From assembly GCA_002914805.1 (NCBI GenBank), contig JXTB01000177.1:255790-319789 (forward strand): DNA of 64,000 bases, read 5' to 3'. Below, piece after piece: positions 12,580 to 24,233 of the stretch. The position numbers and the translations under genes are program-made. The DNA comes from Parasponia andersonii. Lineage: Eukaryota; Streptophyta; Magnoliopsida; Rosales; Cannabaceae. Numbering within the stretch: position 1 is the stretch's first letter; the number at the start of each line of letters is the position of its first letter. The notes below the pieces were generated by a model, which was not told where the DNA came from, made no database searches, and worked only from the letters and a program-made list of their open reading frames with translations.

Positions 12580-13371
12580 TGTGGGACTTGTTCTCAAATC
12601 ATACACCACGTGGACGATTAAGTGGCAGAACAAGTCACAAGTGAGGTCCACCATCCGATAGCTGTCGAGAGTGATTAGCTAAAGGCTACGCAGGTCAAAT
12701 ATGATATCACATCGGCTGTTAGGCTTCCTAAGGTTAGGGCCGAGCCCATCACAGACCCTGGACAGGCACGGCCCAGTTTGACCCTTACCTCGATAGCTGG
12801 GGGGTCGGAAGCCCCCAAGAGTCTTCTACCAGAATACAATGGAGAACAGCTCACAATTCCAGACCCAGACAAAGTATTTAACGCGACCTGGGATAGGTGG
12901 GCGCAAGGGGTAAGCCGCCCTGACAGAACGGCGATTTGTCCAAATCTTACCCCTGACAGATTCAAGCCGTAGAAGGCGGCGGAAACCAGGCTATAACGAC
13001 ATAGAGAAGATCACGGTAATCTCAGCCCGTGACCTCGGGGAAAAGCTTTGAGGAAAAAGTTACTCAGTCCTGAGATTGAGACCTGCATGGGACACAATCT
13101 CAGGACTATACATATATGGGCCTTGTATTTCCAAGAGGGGCATGTATGCTTACAAAGATATACTTATACAGAACTAATTCCTTGTTACCCAAAATCAAAA
13201 ACTGAACACTGACTTAAGCATCGGAGAGCCTTTGCAGGTGGCCACCCCCGCCTCTCCGACCCTACCTGGAGTTCAGAGTACTTTGGGAAAGTGAGAACAC
13301 GTGGACAGTCGGAGAATACATCATTAGTGGTTCAGAGACACGTGGACGGCTGGTAACAAACCGCTTCAACA
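12580..13371 (+). repeat. 5' LTR of the Tat element
   Basis: Starts TGTGGGACTTG right after the ATGAG duplication and ends GCTTCAACA before the primer-binding site. From about 12810 on it matches the 3' copy at 21749-22316 closely (roughly 6-8% different by eye). The more upstream part has no partner in the 3' copy. Confidence 0.8.
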
Positions 13372-16300
13372 GTTTGGCGCCGTCTGTGGAAAAATGGTTT
13401 AGCGTGAGAAAAAGAGTAGGAGACTCACGATCGCGCTCTCTAAGAACAAAAAGCCATACAATGTCTGATGGCACCCTCGAGGATGACAACCAGGAGTACA
13501 CGTCCTGACGCCGAAGGGAGCTCCCAAAAGCACAACCAGATCTGGAACAGAAGCTGGATCAGATACTTGCCATCCTGGCAGAAGCAAACCGGAAGGCAGA
13601 AATGACCCACGAGGCCGTCCTTGGTTTAAGGGATGAAGTCGCAGAGGTATATAGAGATAACGCCCGCCTCGAAGGGCTACTGGCGAGCGAAGACAGGACC
13701 CAGCGGAGAGAAGATTTCGACGAAGAAGTCTAAAAAGAATTCGAAAGTCAATCGCGAGGAGAAGCTCTCGCCCCATCTGGATCGCGGATGCAGGGGGCAT
13801 GGCAAAGCCAGTTGAGACCCCTCCGAACCAGGGGGGCATGGGCGAAAGACGCCATGGAAGACCAGGAGGTACGCCTCCCGACTGGAAGCAAGAGATGATG
13901 GCAGAGTTGGGTAAGAGACTCGGGGCCCATCACAGCCAGACCCCTGATGATCTGGCAGAGCAAACTATGTGAGGGATCAACCGGACAGCCTTCGCCGATT
14001 GGATCCAGATGGAGCCCAGGCCGAGGGACTTCACAACCCCAACCTTCAGGCCGTTCGAAGGGAAAACTGACCCCCTCGATCACATATACCACTTTCAGTA
14101 GAAGATGGCCTTGGAAACCAGGGACGAGACCGTGAACTGTAAAGTCTTTTCCACGACCCTGGCAGGACCAGCCCTGCTATGGTTCAGATAAATCCCGAAA
14201 AAATCCATAAACGGGTTCGAAGATCTCTACAAACTTTTCTTAAGGCAGTACGCGGGTGTCCGGAGACAGTAGAAAACCATGCGAGACCTAGATCGGTTAG
14301 AGTAGGCTGCAGATCAGTCCCCGCGAGAGTACCTCTCACGTTTCCTCGAGGTAATATCCCTGGTCCATAATGCCGACTCGGTCCAAGCTACAGGCTCATT
14401 CATCAGGAGCCTGCAGCCAGGATCAATGCTATCGGACCTCCTCCTCTTGAATCTTTCGTACAATATGGTGGACGTCCAAGCGAAATCAGAGGGGGTATTC
14501 AGGGTACTGGAAAGCCATCAGAAGACGCCAAAGACCTCCGCCGCGATAACAACGACGCCAGTACAAACCCCGACTCCGCAAGGGATGAAGAGGCCCTCGC
14601 CGGGCCAAGGGTTGGCCCTGAAATAGGAAGCCCCTAACCGTGACAGTCAGGAAGATGGCAAGAGGAGGAAGACGTCTCGTGACCCCCTGTCGAGGTATGA
14701 GCTTAACATGTCGATCGATGTGATCTACCTCCAAAACAAGGACAAGGGCAATTTCAAAGACCTGCCCAAATCTAGCGTTCCTGAGCATATGAAAAACAAG
14801 AGCATGTATTACCAGTTTTACAAAGACTTCGGGCACGACACCGTCCTCTGCCGCAGCCTTTACACACAGGTCATGATGGCGATCCACGCTGGCAGGTTGA
14901 AACAGTACGTGAAAACCGGCGGAGCCCAGCCGCTGGAATATGTCGCCAGGTCTGAAAAGGGAAGCAGATCCAATCCTTGGGGTCAGGAGAGCAGACCCTA
15001 AGGATAGTGCCGACCATAGTGAGTAGGCCAGAGCCGACCCAGGATCAAGAGGAGAGGGAGAAACGCCTCAAAAGAACTGAAGGAAGGGTGAAGCACCTGA
15101 GGGGGATGGGCCATTCCCTCAATCATTTGACGTCAGGAGAGAGCCACACCTCTGCGCCCCCATCGTTTTCACCCAGTAAGATTTAACTACGGTGTGCCAG
15201 CCTCACAATGACCCCTTGATGATTAAATTGCAGATCGGCTCCGCATTGGTGGGAAGGGTCCTGGTCGACGGTGGAAGCAGCGTCGATATCCTGTTCCTCA
15301 GCACATTTGAGAATATGGGTCTGGATCGAAGCGTGCTCAGGCCGACTTGTTAGCCCTGTTCACTTTCGACAACACGAGAGTCTGCCCTTTGGGCATTGTG
15401 ACCCTGAATGTCTGTGCTGCTGAGAGATGCTTGGACGTGGATTTTGTCGTCATTGACTGCCAGTCCTCCTTCAACATCATCATGGGGAGGGGATGGATCC
15501 ACGCTATGCATGGGGTCGCTTCCACCCTCCACCAAGTCTTAAGATGTCTATCAAAGGATGGTACCTACACAATAGACATCAGGGGAGACCAGGCCTCCGT
15601 AAAGAAATGCTTTTCAGCCACCCTGAGGGGAGCCGACGCAGGTACAAGCACCGCAACTGGGGAAGGATAGCAATCAAAGGACCGCTTGCTAGTGTACATG
15701 AAGCGAATTGAAGAGGAGTCAGACGGTCCAGAATCCACGATCGAGGAGTTGGTAGCGGTCCCTTTGAAAGAGGCAGAGCCGGCGAAGATTGTTCTACTCG
15801 GGGCCTTGTTACCTGAGGAGCATAAGAACGAAATGTTGGGATTCCTGAAACGGAACGAGGGTGTCTTCGCGTGGTCCAATGATGATATGCTCGGGATAGA
15901 CCCCGGGCACACCTGTCATCGACTGAACATAGATGATAATTTCCCGTCAGTCAGGCAGAAGCCCTGAAGGTTCGCACCAGAAAAAAAACACGGCGATCAA
16001 CAAGGAGGTAGAGAAGCTGCTGGAGAACGGTCTGATCAGGGAATGCATGTACCCACATTGGGTCTCCAACCTGGTAGTGGTGAAGAAGAAAAACAGCGAG
16101 ATCGTATTTGCATAGACTTCACCAACCTGAACAAGGCTTGTCCGAAGGATAGCTTCCCCCAACCAAGAATCGACAAAATGGTAGATGTGACGGCGGGATT
16201 CAACAAAATGAGCTTTTTGGATGCCTATTCTGGATACAACCAGATTCCCTTGTACGCAGAAGACTAGATCCATACAGCGTTTATTACGAAGCGGGGTCTA

Positions 16301-16461
16301 CACTGCTATAGGCGTATGCCGTTTGGTTTGAATAATGCGGGGGCAACCTACCAAAGGTTCATGAATAAAATGTTCACCGGGCTGTTAGGGGAGACTATGA
16401 AGGTCTATATTGACGATATGGTCGTGAAGAGCAGAGAAGATTCAGACCATCTGAGACACCT

Positions 16462-19116
16462 TGTGACATCCAACTCCTCACATAATTAAGAGAGCCAACA
16501 ATAAACATGTTCTAATTGCATATTAGGCATCTAGAAGTCATTAATACTAATTTCATAAAAATATGCTCATTCCTTATGTTATATGCATTTACATACATGC
16601 TATTACACTAATGATTGTCGAAGTGTCCCGATGCAGTGTAAAGGTTCAATACCCTCAGAGAGAGAGCTCGGTGTGCTAAAAGAACAAAGAATATAATTAT
16701 GAAACTAATACTATGTGCATATGTATTAAGATCGTATTTGTTGATAACTTGGTCAAATAGTAGTTTATCGGTAAAATGCAATTTTCACGTACTTCGGAGC
16801 CAAATTCACTGTGTGTTTAACACGTCAAATAGGCTTAATTCAATGTCTAGGACTTATTTATAGCATTTTATTTGTCGGCTCCAGGTAAGCACGAGGTGGC
16901 ATTCAGGACACTAATTGGTATTTTGTTGCACTGAACTAGCTTAGATTAAGCTTAATCGCGTAATGTCATTTTTGTGCATTCTAATAATTGAGTGCTAATA
17001 CTATGTTTGCATTGTTAATTAGAGTCTAATTGACTTTCTTTTTATGTTTAATGATTGGTTAAGNNNNNNNNNNNNNNNNNNNNNNNNNNNNNNNNNNNNN
17101 NNNNNNNNNNNNNNNNNNNNNNNNNNNNNNNNNNNNNNNNNNNNNNNNNNNNNNNNNNNNNNNNNNNNNNNNNNNNNNNNNNNNNNNNNNNNNNNNNNNN
17201 NNNNNNNNNNNNNNNNNNNNNNNNNNNNNNNNNNNNNNNNNNNNNNNNNNNNNNNNNNNNNNNNNNNNNNNNNNNNNNNNNNNNNNNNNNNNNNNNNNNN
17301 NNNNNNNNNNNNNNNNNNNNNNNNNNNNNNNNNNNNNNNNNNNNNNNNNNNNNNNNNNNNNNNNNNNNNNNNNNNNNNNNNNNNNNNNNNNNNNNNNNNN
17401 NNNNNNNNNNNNNNNNNNNNNNNNNNNNNNNNNNNNNNNNNNNNNNNNNNNNNNNNNNNNNNNNNNNNNNNNNNNNNNNNNNNNNNNNNNNNNNNNNNNN
17501 NNNNNNNNNNNNNNNNNNNNNNNNNNNNNNNNNNNNNNNNNNNNNNNNNNNNNNNNNNNNNNNNNNNNNNNNNNNNNNNNNNNNNNNNNNNNNNNNNNNN
17601 NNNNNNNNNNNNNNNNNNNNNNNNNNNNNNNNNNNNNNNNNNNNNNNNNNNNNNNNNNNNNNNNNNNNNNNNNNNNNNNNNNNNNNNNNNNNNNNNNNNN
17701 NNNNNNNNNNNNNNNNNNNNNNNNNNNNNNNNNNNNNNNNNNNNNNNNNNNNNNNNNNNNNNNNNNNNNNNNNNNNNNNNNNNNNNNNNNNNTTATTGAT
17801 TTCCAAGTACCTTAAGTGAATTATATGCTTCTGAGTCATTTTAAGATCAAGTTTCCTAATTTTGTGAAAATTCTGATTTCGATATTGTTCGAGAATCTTG
17901 ATGCATTCTTTTGGCAAAATGTGCATTTTGAATACCTATAAACAATGACAGGTGAATAGCACACCAATCTCTAGAGGATATTGACCCTTTCCACAATTCA
18001 TTTCTATTTAGGACACGAGGTAAGTAAAGTACTCAACTGCAACACAAGAATTATGTGCTATATAGGTATCTATTATGTTTCCATGTTTTGCATTTATTCT
18101 GGTTATGAGTATGACCATTGGCATTTCAATTTCAGCATATATATGGTTGGTAATTTTGGTGTGGTATTATTATGTACACCATATAACCATGCATGTTTTA
18201 TGAAAAAGTTTAAGAAGGGTAATATGATTTATGAAATGCCTTAGTATTATTGTGTAAAACTATTTTATCATAGAGAAGTTAAGAACAAGTAACTTTCAGA
18301 AGGTTTTGTGTCACTGTTACGGGGAAGCGGGATAAATATTTACAGTTTCAGAGTGGCAGCCCCAGGAGAGGGGCAAGTGTGACAGGATTAGTCACAAGGT
18401 TTGCCACAATATTCCTCCTCCAAGTTATATAATAGAATAAACTACAGTCTCGGGCCGCCTTATCTCTTGAGCTCGATAGGGTAACGATGGAATAAGGTTA
18501 GTAACGAGCCCCACTGTGGTAAGAGCCGGCGGGAGGAGAACCCATGGGATATCATTAATTCAGGAAGCCCTGCAGGCACAGTGCTGAACTGGACAGTGGG
18601 CACAAGACAGGGAAGGGTTTAAAGGAAATCATTTATAATATAGACAAGCACGATCATACATTTAATTCATGTCATTGAGCAACATGTCATCCATTACTTT
18701 ACTTACTGAGCTGTAGCTCATTATAGTCTTGTGTTGCAGGTAATGATTGAGATGACAGCATGAGCTTGTGAGTTGAAGTAGAGGCCCGACCTTGGTGTTA
18801 TACATATGGAAATTTTGACCACTTGGGGGGGGGCCTAGTTTGTGTATTTTGGGATATTTTGCAGTCTCTCAATAAAGTTATTTTTAATTCGTTTTTTTTA
18901 GTACATATTTAATATGTTTCAATGGGTAATATATGTATATACTGATTATGTATGGAAGTAAAGTCACCTATCCATAGAGGTTTAAAGAAAATAAAAAGTT
19001 CGAATTGGCCCGTATTTTGGAAAAATAATTATAGGATTATCTTCCAAAAGTAACGCCTTGTAAATAAAAAGTTAATAAATTTCCACTAGTAGTAGGAGGA
19101 TCAAGAGGGCGTTACA
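16462..19116 (+). mobile_element. solo LTR of a Tekay/Del-like family inside the Tat reverse transcriptase
   Basis: Begins TGTGACATCC and ends GGCGTTACA, with the 5-bp target duplication CACCT on both sides (16457-16461 and 19117-19121). The Tat coding text resumes at once on the far side. It holds no pol motifs, so it is a solo LTR of about 2.65 kb left by LTR-LTR recombination, a known fate of such elements. The same LTR family appears inverted at 52301-54818 and at about 62600-64000. The 729-bp run of undetermined bases lies inside it, so internal sequence hidden there cannot be fully excluded. Confidence 0.82.
17064..17792. other. assembly gap (729 undetermined bases)
   Basis: A run of N within the solo LTR. 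Open frames that appear to cross it are artefacts. By comparison with the related LTR at 52301-54818 the gap should hold ordinary LTR sequence. Confidence 0.99.
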
Positions 19117-21748
19117 CACCTAGACGAATGTTTTCAGATTCTAAGGCAATATCAGATGCATCTGAATCCCAAGAAGTGTGCATTTGGGGTGTCCTCCGGT
19201 CAATTCCTAGGACATATCGAGAGTAGGAGGGGTATTGAGGCAAACCCGACCCACCTGACCTCGATCGCAAATGTGCAGAGACCCTTGACCGTTCGGGAGG
19301 TCCAACGCCTGGCCGAAAAGATAGCCGCTCTCAGCCGATTCGTCTCCAAGATGTCCGATCGGTGCAAGCCTTTCTTCCAATGCTTGAAGAAAAGCTCTAC
19401 TGTCGTCTGGGGGGAGGAACAGGACAGGGCACTGACAGATCTCAAGCTGTATTTGAGTCACCCACCTATCCTGGCTTCTCCAGCAGAGGGGGAGCGCCTG
19501 TACACCTATTTAGCAGTATCTGAAGTAGCTATCAGCGCCGTATTGTTCATCGAGGAAGATGGCAAACATAAACTAGTGTTCTACATAAGCTGCATGCTCC
19601 TGGATGCCGAGACACGATACAGTGTGGCAGAATAGTTGGTCCTTGCTCTAGTCAACACTAAAAAGAAGCTCCAGCAGTACTTTGAGGCACACTCGGTCAC
19701 CGTGTATACGGATTTCCCTATCCGTCAAATTTTGGCCAAGCCAGACTTGTCGGGACAACTGACCAAATGGGCCATCGAGCTTGGAATATACGATATTAAG
19801 TATCGGCCTCGAGCGGCGAAGAAAGGACAGGTCATGGCAGATTTCCTGGTGGAAGTCAAATCCTTCGGCAAGCAGCATGACCCATATCAGATGTCTCAAC
19901 TCCACCCCCCTTCAACCTGGACGCTCCACACCAACAGATCCATAAATGCCTCTGGGTCAGGTATCGGGATAGTCTTACAGACCCCAACAGGTCTCAGAAT
20001 TGAGAAGGCGTTGAGGCTCGGCTTCCAAGCGACTAACAATGAGGCAGAGTACGAGGCACTGCTGAAGGCCTTGAGCTGGCACTACACTTTGGAGTGGAGG
20101 ACATCGCAGTAAAGACCGACTCGCAGTTGATCGCGGGTCAGGTCAGGGGAGATTTCGAAGTAAAAGAACCGAGGTTGCACATGTACTTCTCCAAAGTAAT
20201 GGGGGCAAAAGCTCGTTTTGGCAATTTCAATATCGAACCAATCTCTAGGGAGATGAACCAGAGGACTGACGAGCTAGCTAAGAGTGCGTCAATCGGGGGT
20301 ACAGATGGAAGCATAGAAGTTCTCCTAGAAGGCGGGAGCATGGAAGACCCTCCGCAGTCCCCTGCGCACCATGTATTCGCAATCGGGACTACTGACGAGG
20401 GGTGGATGAAACCCATCACCTAGTATTTGACGTTGGGGAACCTACCCGCAGACCCCCAAGAAGCAAGGTCGGTCAGGTTGAAGGCGGCCAGGTACTCGAT
20501 GGTGAGGGAACGACTATACAGGAGATCGATAATGGGACCGATGCTGCGGTGCATAGGCCCCATCGAAGCGCAAAAGCTAATAGAGAAAATCCACGAGGGA
20601 GTATGCAGCAACCACTCCGGCGGATGCAGCCTAGCCCACAAGGCTCTAACGGCTGGATACTTCTAGCCATACATTGTGATAAAGGCAGCCCGATTCGTCA
20701 AGAAATATGATAAGTGCCAGAGGTTCGCCCCAATAAAATGCCAGCCCGCAGAGGTACTTCATTCGAACATAACCCCCTGGCCGTTTACCAAATGGGGTCT
20801 GGACATCATCAGAGAGCTCTCCAGAAGTCCAGGAGGAAGGAGGTATGTCTTGTTGGCCATAGATTACTTCACCAAATGGGTAGAAGCTAAAGCCTACGCG
20901 ACCATTAGCAAGACAGACACGATTAACTTCATCTGGAAGAACATAATTTGTCGGTTCAGGATTCCAAAAGAGATACATGCCGATCATGGCACACAGTTCC
21001 AAAAAATGCTAAGGTCAAGGAGCTGTGCGAGCTGTATGATATAAGGCCCAGTTTCTCTTCCGTGAACTACCCTCAGGGGAACGGTCAAGCGGAGGCAACA
21101 AATAAAGCCATATTCAGCAACGTCAAAAAGAACCTGCAGGAGGCTAAAGGCAAGTGGTTAGAAGAGCTGCCGACCGTTGTATAGGCTCACCGAACCACGG
21201 AGTGGAGGTCGACTGGGAGAACGCCATTCGCCATGGTCTACGGATCAAAAGTTGTGATCCCGACCGAGGTCGGCCTTCCGACCCTCCACTCCGAAGTGGT
21301 AAAAGATACCCCCTTAAATGAACTCCAGCTAAGCCGCAACACAGACCTCCTAGAGGAAACGAGAGACATGGCCCTGGTTCACCTAGCTTTATACCACCAC
21401 CAGGCTAGGTCCTACTACGCAAAAAAGGTTAGTGCTCGATGATTCGATGCCGGGGATTAGGTCTTGAAAGTTAGAGCAGGGAATTCCTCGAAACTGGACT
21501 CTAATTGGATCGGACCCTATAAAGTGATCAAAGCCCTCGACAATGGTGCGTATATCCTGAAAGAGCTCAATACCAGGAAAAACCTGCTGAACACGTAGAA
21601 TGCTCAGCACTTGAAAAAGTATTACGTGTAAGACACATACATATGATATAAGACCATGTGAATTCTTATATTATTCAGAAGTGTAAATCCAAAATAGGTC
21701 AAGTCCCCGTTTTGCGGCATGGATTCATCTTTTTGGGTAGCTATGGAA

Positions 21749-22316
21749 AACCATGGGTCGGAAGAGTCTTCCACCAGAATATAATGGAGAACAGCTCACA
21801 ATTCCAGACCCAGACAAAGCATTTAATGCGACCTAGGATAGGTGGGTGCAAGGGGCAAGCCGCCCTGACAGAACGGTGATTTGTCCAAATCTCACCCTTG
21901 ACAGATTCAAGCCGTAGGAGGCGGCGGAAACCAGGCTATAACGACACAGAAAAGATCACGGTAATCTCGGCCCGTGACCTCGGGGAAAAGCTTTGAGGAG
22001 GAAGGTACTCAGTCCTGAGATTGAGACCCGCATGGGACACAATCTCAGGATTATACGTATATGAGCCATGCATTCCCGAGAGGGACATGTATGCTTACAA
22101 AGATATACTCATACAGAACTAATTCTTTGCTACCCAAAATCAAAGACTGAATACTGACTTAAGCATCGGAGAGTCTTTACAGGTGGCCACCCCCGCCTCT
22201 CCGACCCTGCCTGGAGTTCAGAGTACTTTGGGAAAGTGAGGACACGTGGACAGTTGGAGAATACATCATCAGTAGTTCAGAGACACGTGGACGGCTGGTG
22301 ACAAACCGCTCTAACA
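21749..22316 (+). repeat. 3' LTR of the Tat element (alignable part)
   Basis: Matches the 5' LTR from GAGTCTTCCACCAGAATATA to GCTCTAACA and is followed by the ATGAG duplication. It includes the shared phrases CCCGTGACCTCGGGGAAAAG and CACGTGGACGGCTGGT. Confidence 0.8.
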
Positions 22317-22370
22317 ATGAGATATCATCATATCTTTGAATCGAATTCCATCTTGTACAGCTTCAATCAT
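22317..22370 (-). CDS. candidate start of the same split host exon, right side of the Tat insertion
   Basis: 18 codons on the minus strand (MIEAVQDGIRFKDMMISH) that stay in frame with 12574-12497 when the Tat element and one 5-bp duplication are ignored. An in-frame stop lies 21 bases upstream of the ATG, so either this ATG begins the frame or a splice acceptor near 22371-22376 feeds it. Unrecognised. Confidence 0.25.
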
Positions 22371-22682
22371 CTGGACTAGGTAATTAAGTTAGCTAGCTAG
22401 GTACAAATATTATGACCCAGTAAGACCAGCCTCCAAATTAAATCGGGCACGCGGACAGCAAGATGAGTGACGAAATTTGACCCTAACAATACCTTATTCT
22501 CTTGGATGTTTTAACTCTTCTTCTTATTCGGAAAAGAGAAAAACTCATCAAATATCAAGCTTTGAAGTTAACAAATATGGCATCAGACACTGATTATCGA
22601 GCTTTGAGCTTCGAGGTTTGGAAGATGTTGTTACTTTGATATGAAAACCTATTGGATGTGTCTCTTGTCCTTTTGTACCCCA
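22371..22682. other. spacer, no gene recognised
   Basis: Balanced-composition DNA right of the Tat element. Apart from the candidate exon edge I see no motif. Confidence 0.4.
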
Positions 22683-23008
22683 TACTATAAAAAAAAAAAT
22701 CACATTTAGTAACACGCTTTGCAGTGACCAACAATTTTTTTTTGGGACTTAAACATTTAGTTGCAACAAATGATTTCTTGTAACTAAAAGAAGATATTTA
22801 GTTAGAAGTTGTTACTAACATCTTTTAAGTCATAATCTTTTGTTTATAGTCATGAAATTTATTGTGACTAAAAATATATTTTGTTATAATAAATTGTCGT
22901 TTTTGTCATTAAAATTTCTAGTGAAAGACTTTTTAATCACGACATATAAACGATGACATTTTTTAGTCACGATTTTCGTTGTGACTAACCGTAAAATTTT
23001 TTGTAGTG
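22683..23008. mobile_element. CACTA-type MITE (326 bp) with CCA target duplication
   Basis: One end reads CACTACAAAAAATTTTACGG (minus strand at 23008 inward), the other TACTATAAAAAAAAAAATCA (22683 inward). The ends are inverted copies of CACTA(C/T)AAAAA, and a 3-bp CCA lies on both sides (22680-22682, 23009-23011), as expected for CACTA transposons. The interior repeats AGTCAC/TAGTTAC-like phrases in both directions. It has no coding capacity, so it is a non-autonomous copy. It lies about 530 bp beyond the stop codon of the ABCG gene. Confidence 0.78.
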
Positions 23009-23011
23009 CCA

Positions 23012-23537
23012 AGAGGAGAATGGTGTTACGTACTCGCACCCTAGCTTAGCATGCTTTGGCTAACGGGAGTTTTGGAGGGCTGTTATTAATTTTATATATA
23101 TATATATATATGCAATTCCTATTTGTATTTCTCCAAAATGTTGTGATCAGTAACCTTGCAATTTCATTCAAGTTTTCTTTCAGAGAAAAAGAAAAGAATA
23201 AGACGGGTTTGGGAAACCATATATAATTGCGTCACTATCTAATTTGTCAATGTTGACACATCTCTTATGATCATATAAAATTTTTGAGATAATTAGTTTA
23301 AAAAACATGAGTGGATAGGTATTCTTCACATAGCTAAAATTGTCAACCATTTTAGACATAGGTTTATTTTTTACATAGTCATATTTGCTACTTCTGCACT
23401 TCTCTTTGTCCCTATCATATGCCTCATACAAACTTTAGAAATGACTTTTTTAAAACTGAAATTACTAGCCCAACAATTTCAAGGGTCAAAAGCCAAGAGA
23501 GCAGCACGATTCAGATCAAGGATTCCTCGCACGCCTA
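23012..23537. other. 3' flank of the ABCG gene
   Basis: Holds the presumed 3' untranslated region (minus strand, from 23537 down) and a (TA)n run at about 23092-23111. No other gene is seen. Confidence 0.5.
23363..23368 (-). terminator. possible polyadenylation signal of the ABCG gene
   Basis: AATAAA on the minus strand about 170 bp after the stop codon, in a T/A-rich stretch. Plant poly(A) signals are loose, so this is only the best candidate. Confidence 0.3.
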
Positions 23538-24233
23538 TCACATATCTACAGCTTTCTTCTCTCCTTGCGATGGGGTAGCAATGGGATTCTCCATAATCTG
23601 TATCTTGGGTCGTGCTGCCGTCGCGAAAACTGCGACGCTAGTCCTGAAATTCTCAGCGGTCTTAATGATCACCAAGAACAGAATCCTATAGAGAACCACC
23701 ATTCCCAACAAGACAGCCAAATCAACCCACTTCGAATAGCTCATCTCAACCTGCCATTCATTCCTCAGAATTTCTTCCCCGCTAATCTCGTGTGACCTTC
23801 CAAGTGATTCACCAGGATACAACATACCTTCGAACTCGTTCTTGAACAATCCTTGGTAAGCATACCTGTGGAAAGAAATATAGTACAAAGGGTACCTCCA
23901 AAAGAGTTGGGGAAGATCCCTTGGCAAGCGGAAAAATCCGCCGCCCAAGATCATGACGCCTTGGATCCCGGCGCCAGTGATGATTCCCAGGAGGAAGTTG
24001 GGGACGAGGCCCGCGACGATCATCATTAGGCTCTCGACAAGCATCATGCAGGCGTAGAGAACAATGACAAAGTAGAGAAAGTGTTCGTATCCGTGGCGTA
24101 GCCCCGGGAGAAAATAAGTTAAAGCTCCCGGGACGAGTGCAATCATGATGAGGTATGGCTGGGCAGAAAGAGTGTTACCGACCACAAACGATGTTGCACT
24201 GTAGTGCCCGTTTAGCCTTTCTCGTCCAAATAC
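23538..24233 (-). CDS. ABCG exon 8 (residues 472-702), membrane spans 3-6 and C-terminus
   Basis: 231 codons plus stop TGA at 23540-23538, after acceptor ATCCAG|GTATTT. It begins [20 protein letters not shown], contains the [18 protein letters not shown]-type spans and the [20 protein letters not shown] extracellular region, and ends in a polar tail of about 40 residues after the last helix ([15 protein letters not shown]). Confidence 0.95.
   Translation of the reverse strand, partial: VFGRERLNGHYSATSFVVGNTLSAQPYLIMIALVPGALTYFLPGLRHGYEHFLYFVIVLYACMMLVESLMMIVAGLVPNFLLGIITGAGIQGVMILGGGFFRLPRDLPQLFWRYPLYYISFHRYAYQGLFKNEFEGMLYPGESLGRSHEISGEEILRNEWQVEMSYSKWVDLAVLLGMVVLYRILFLVIIKTAENFRTSVAVFATAARPKIQIMENPIATPSQGEKKAVDM

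Larger units (their letters stand above)
12580..22316 (+). mobile_element. Tat-lineage Ty3/gypsy element with ATGAG target duplication
   Basis: Flanked by ATGAG at 12575-12579 and 22317-22321. Parts in order: 5' LTR, primer-binding site (TTTGGCGCCGTCTGTGG, 13373-13389), gag (about 13400-15180), protease (VDGGSSVDIL near 15265; FNIIMGRGW near 15475), reverse transcriptase (FLDAYSGYNQIP and YIDDMVVKS), RNase H, a second RNase H-like domain (NNEAEYEALLKAL near 20040) and integrase (20430-21440), then the 3' LTR. The extra RNase H and the gag/PR style are hallmarks of Tat/Retand elements. Its GC content is far above its surroundings. It is broken at many points (more than ten by eye) and is split by a solo LTR. 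The 5-bp duplication shows it came in as a single insertion. Confidence 0.88.

Noticed and set aside
13399-14092. Minus-strand open frames of over 100 codons in the Tat gag region
   Set aside because: They are antisense shadows of the GC-rich gag.
17044-17926. Long open frames on both strands across the gap
   Set aside because: They consist almost entirely of undetermined bases and carry no information.
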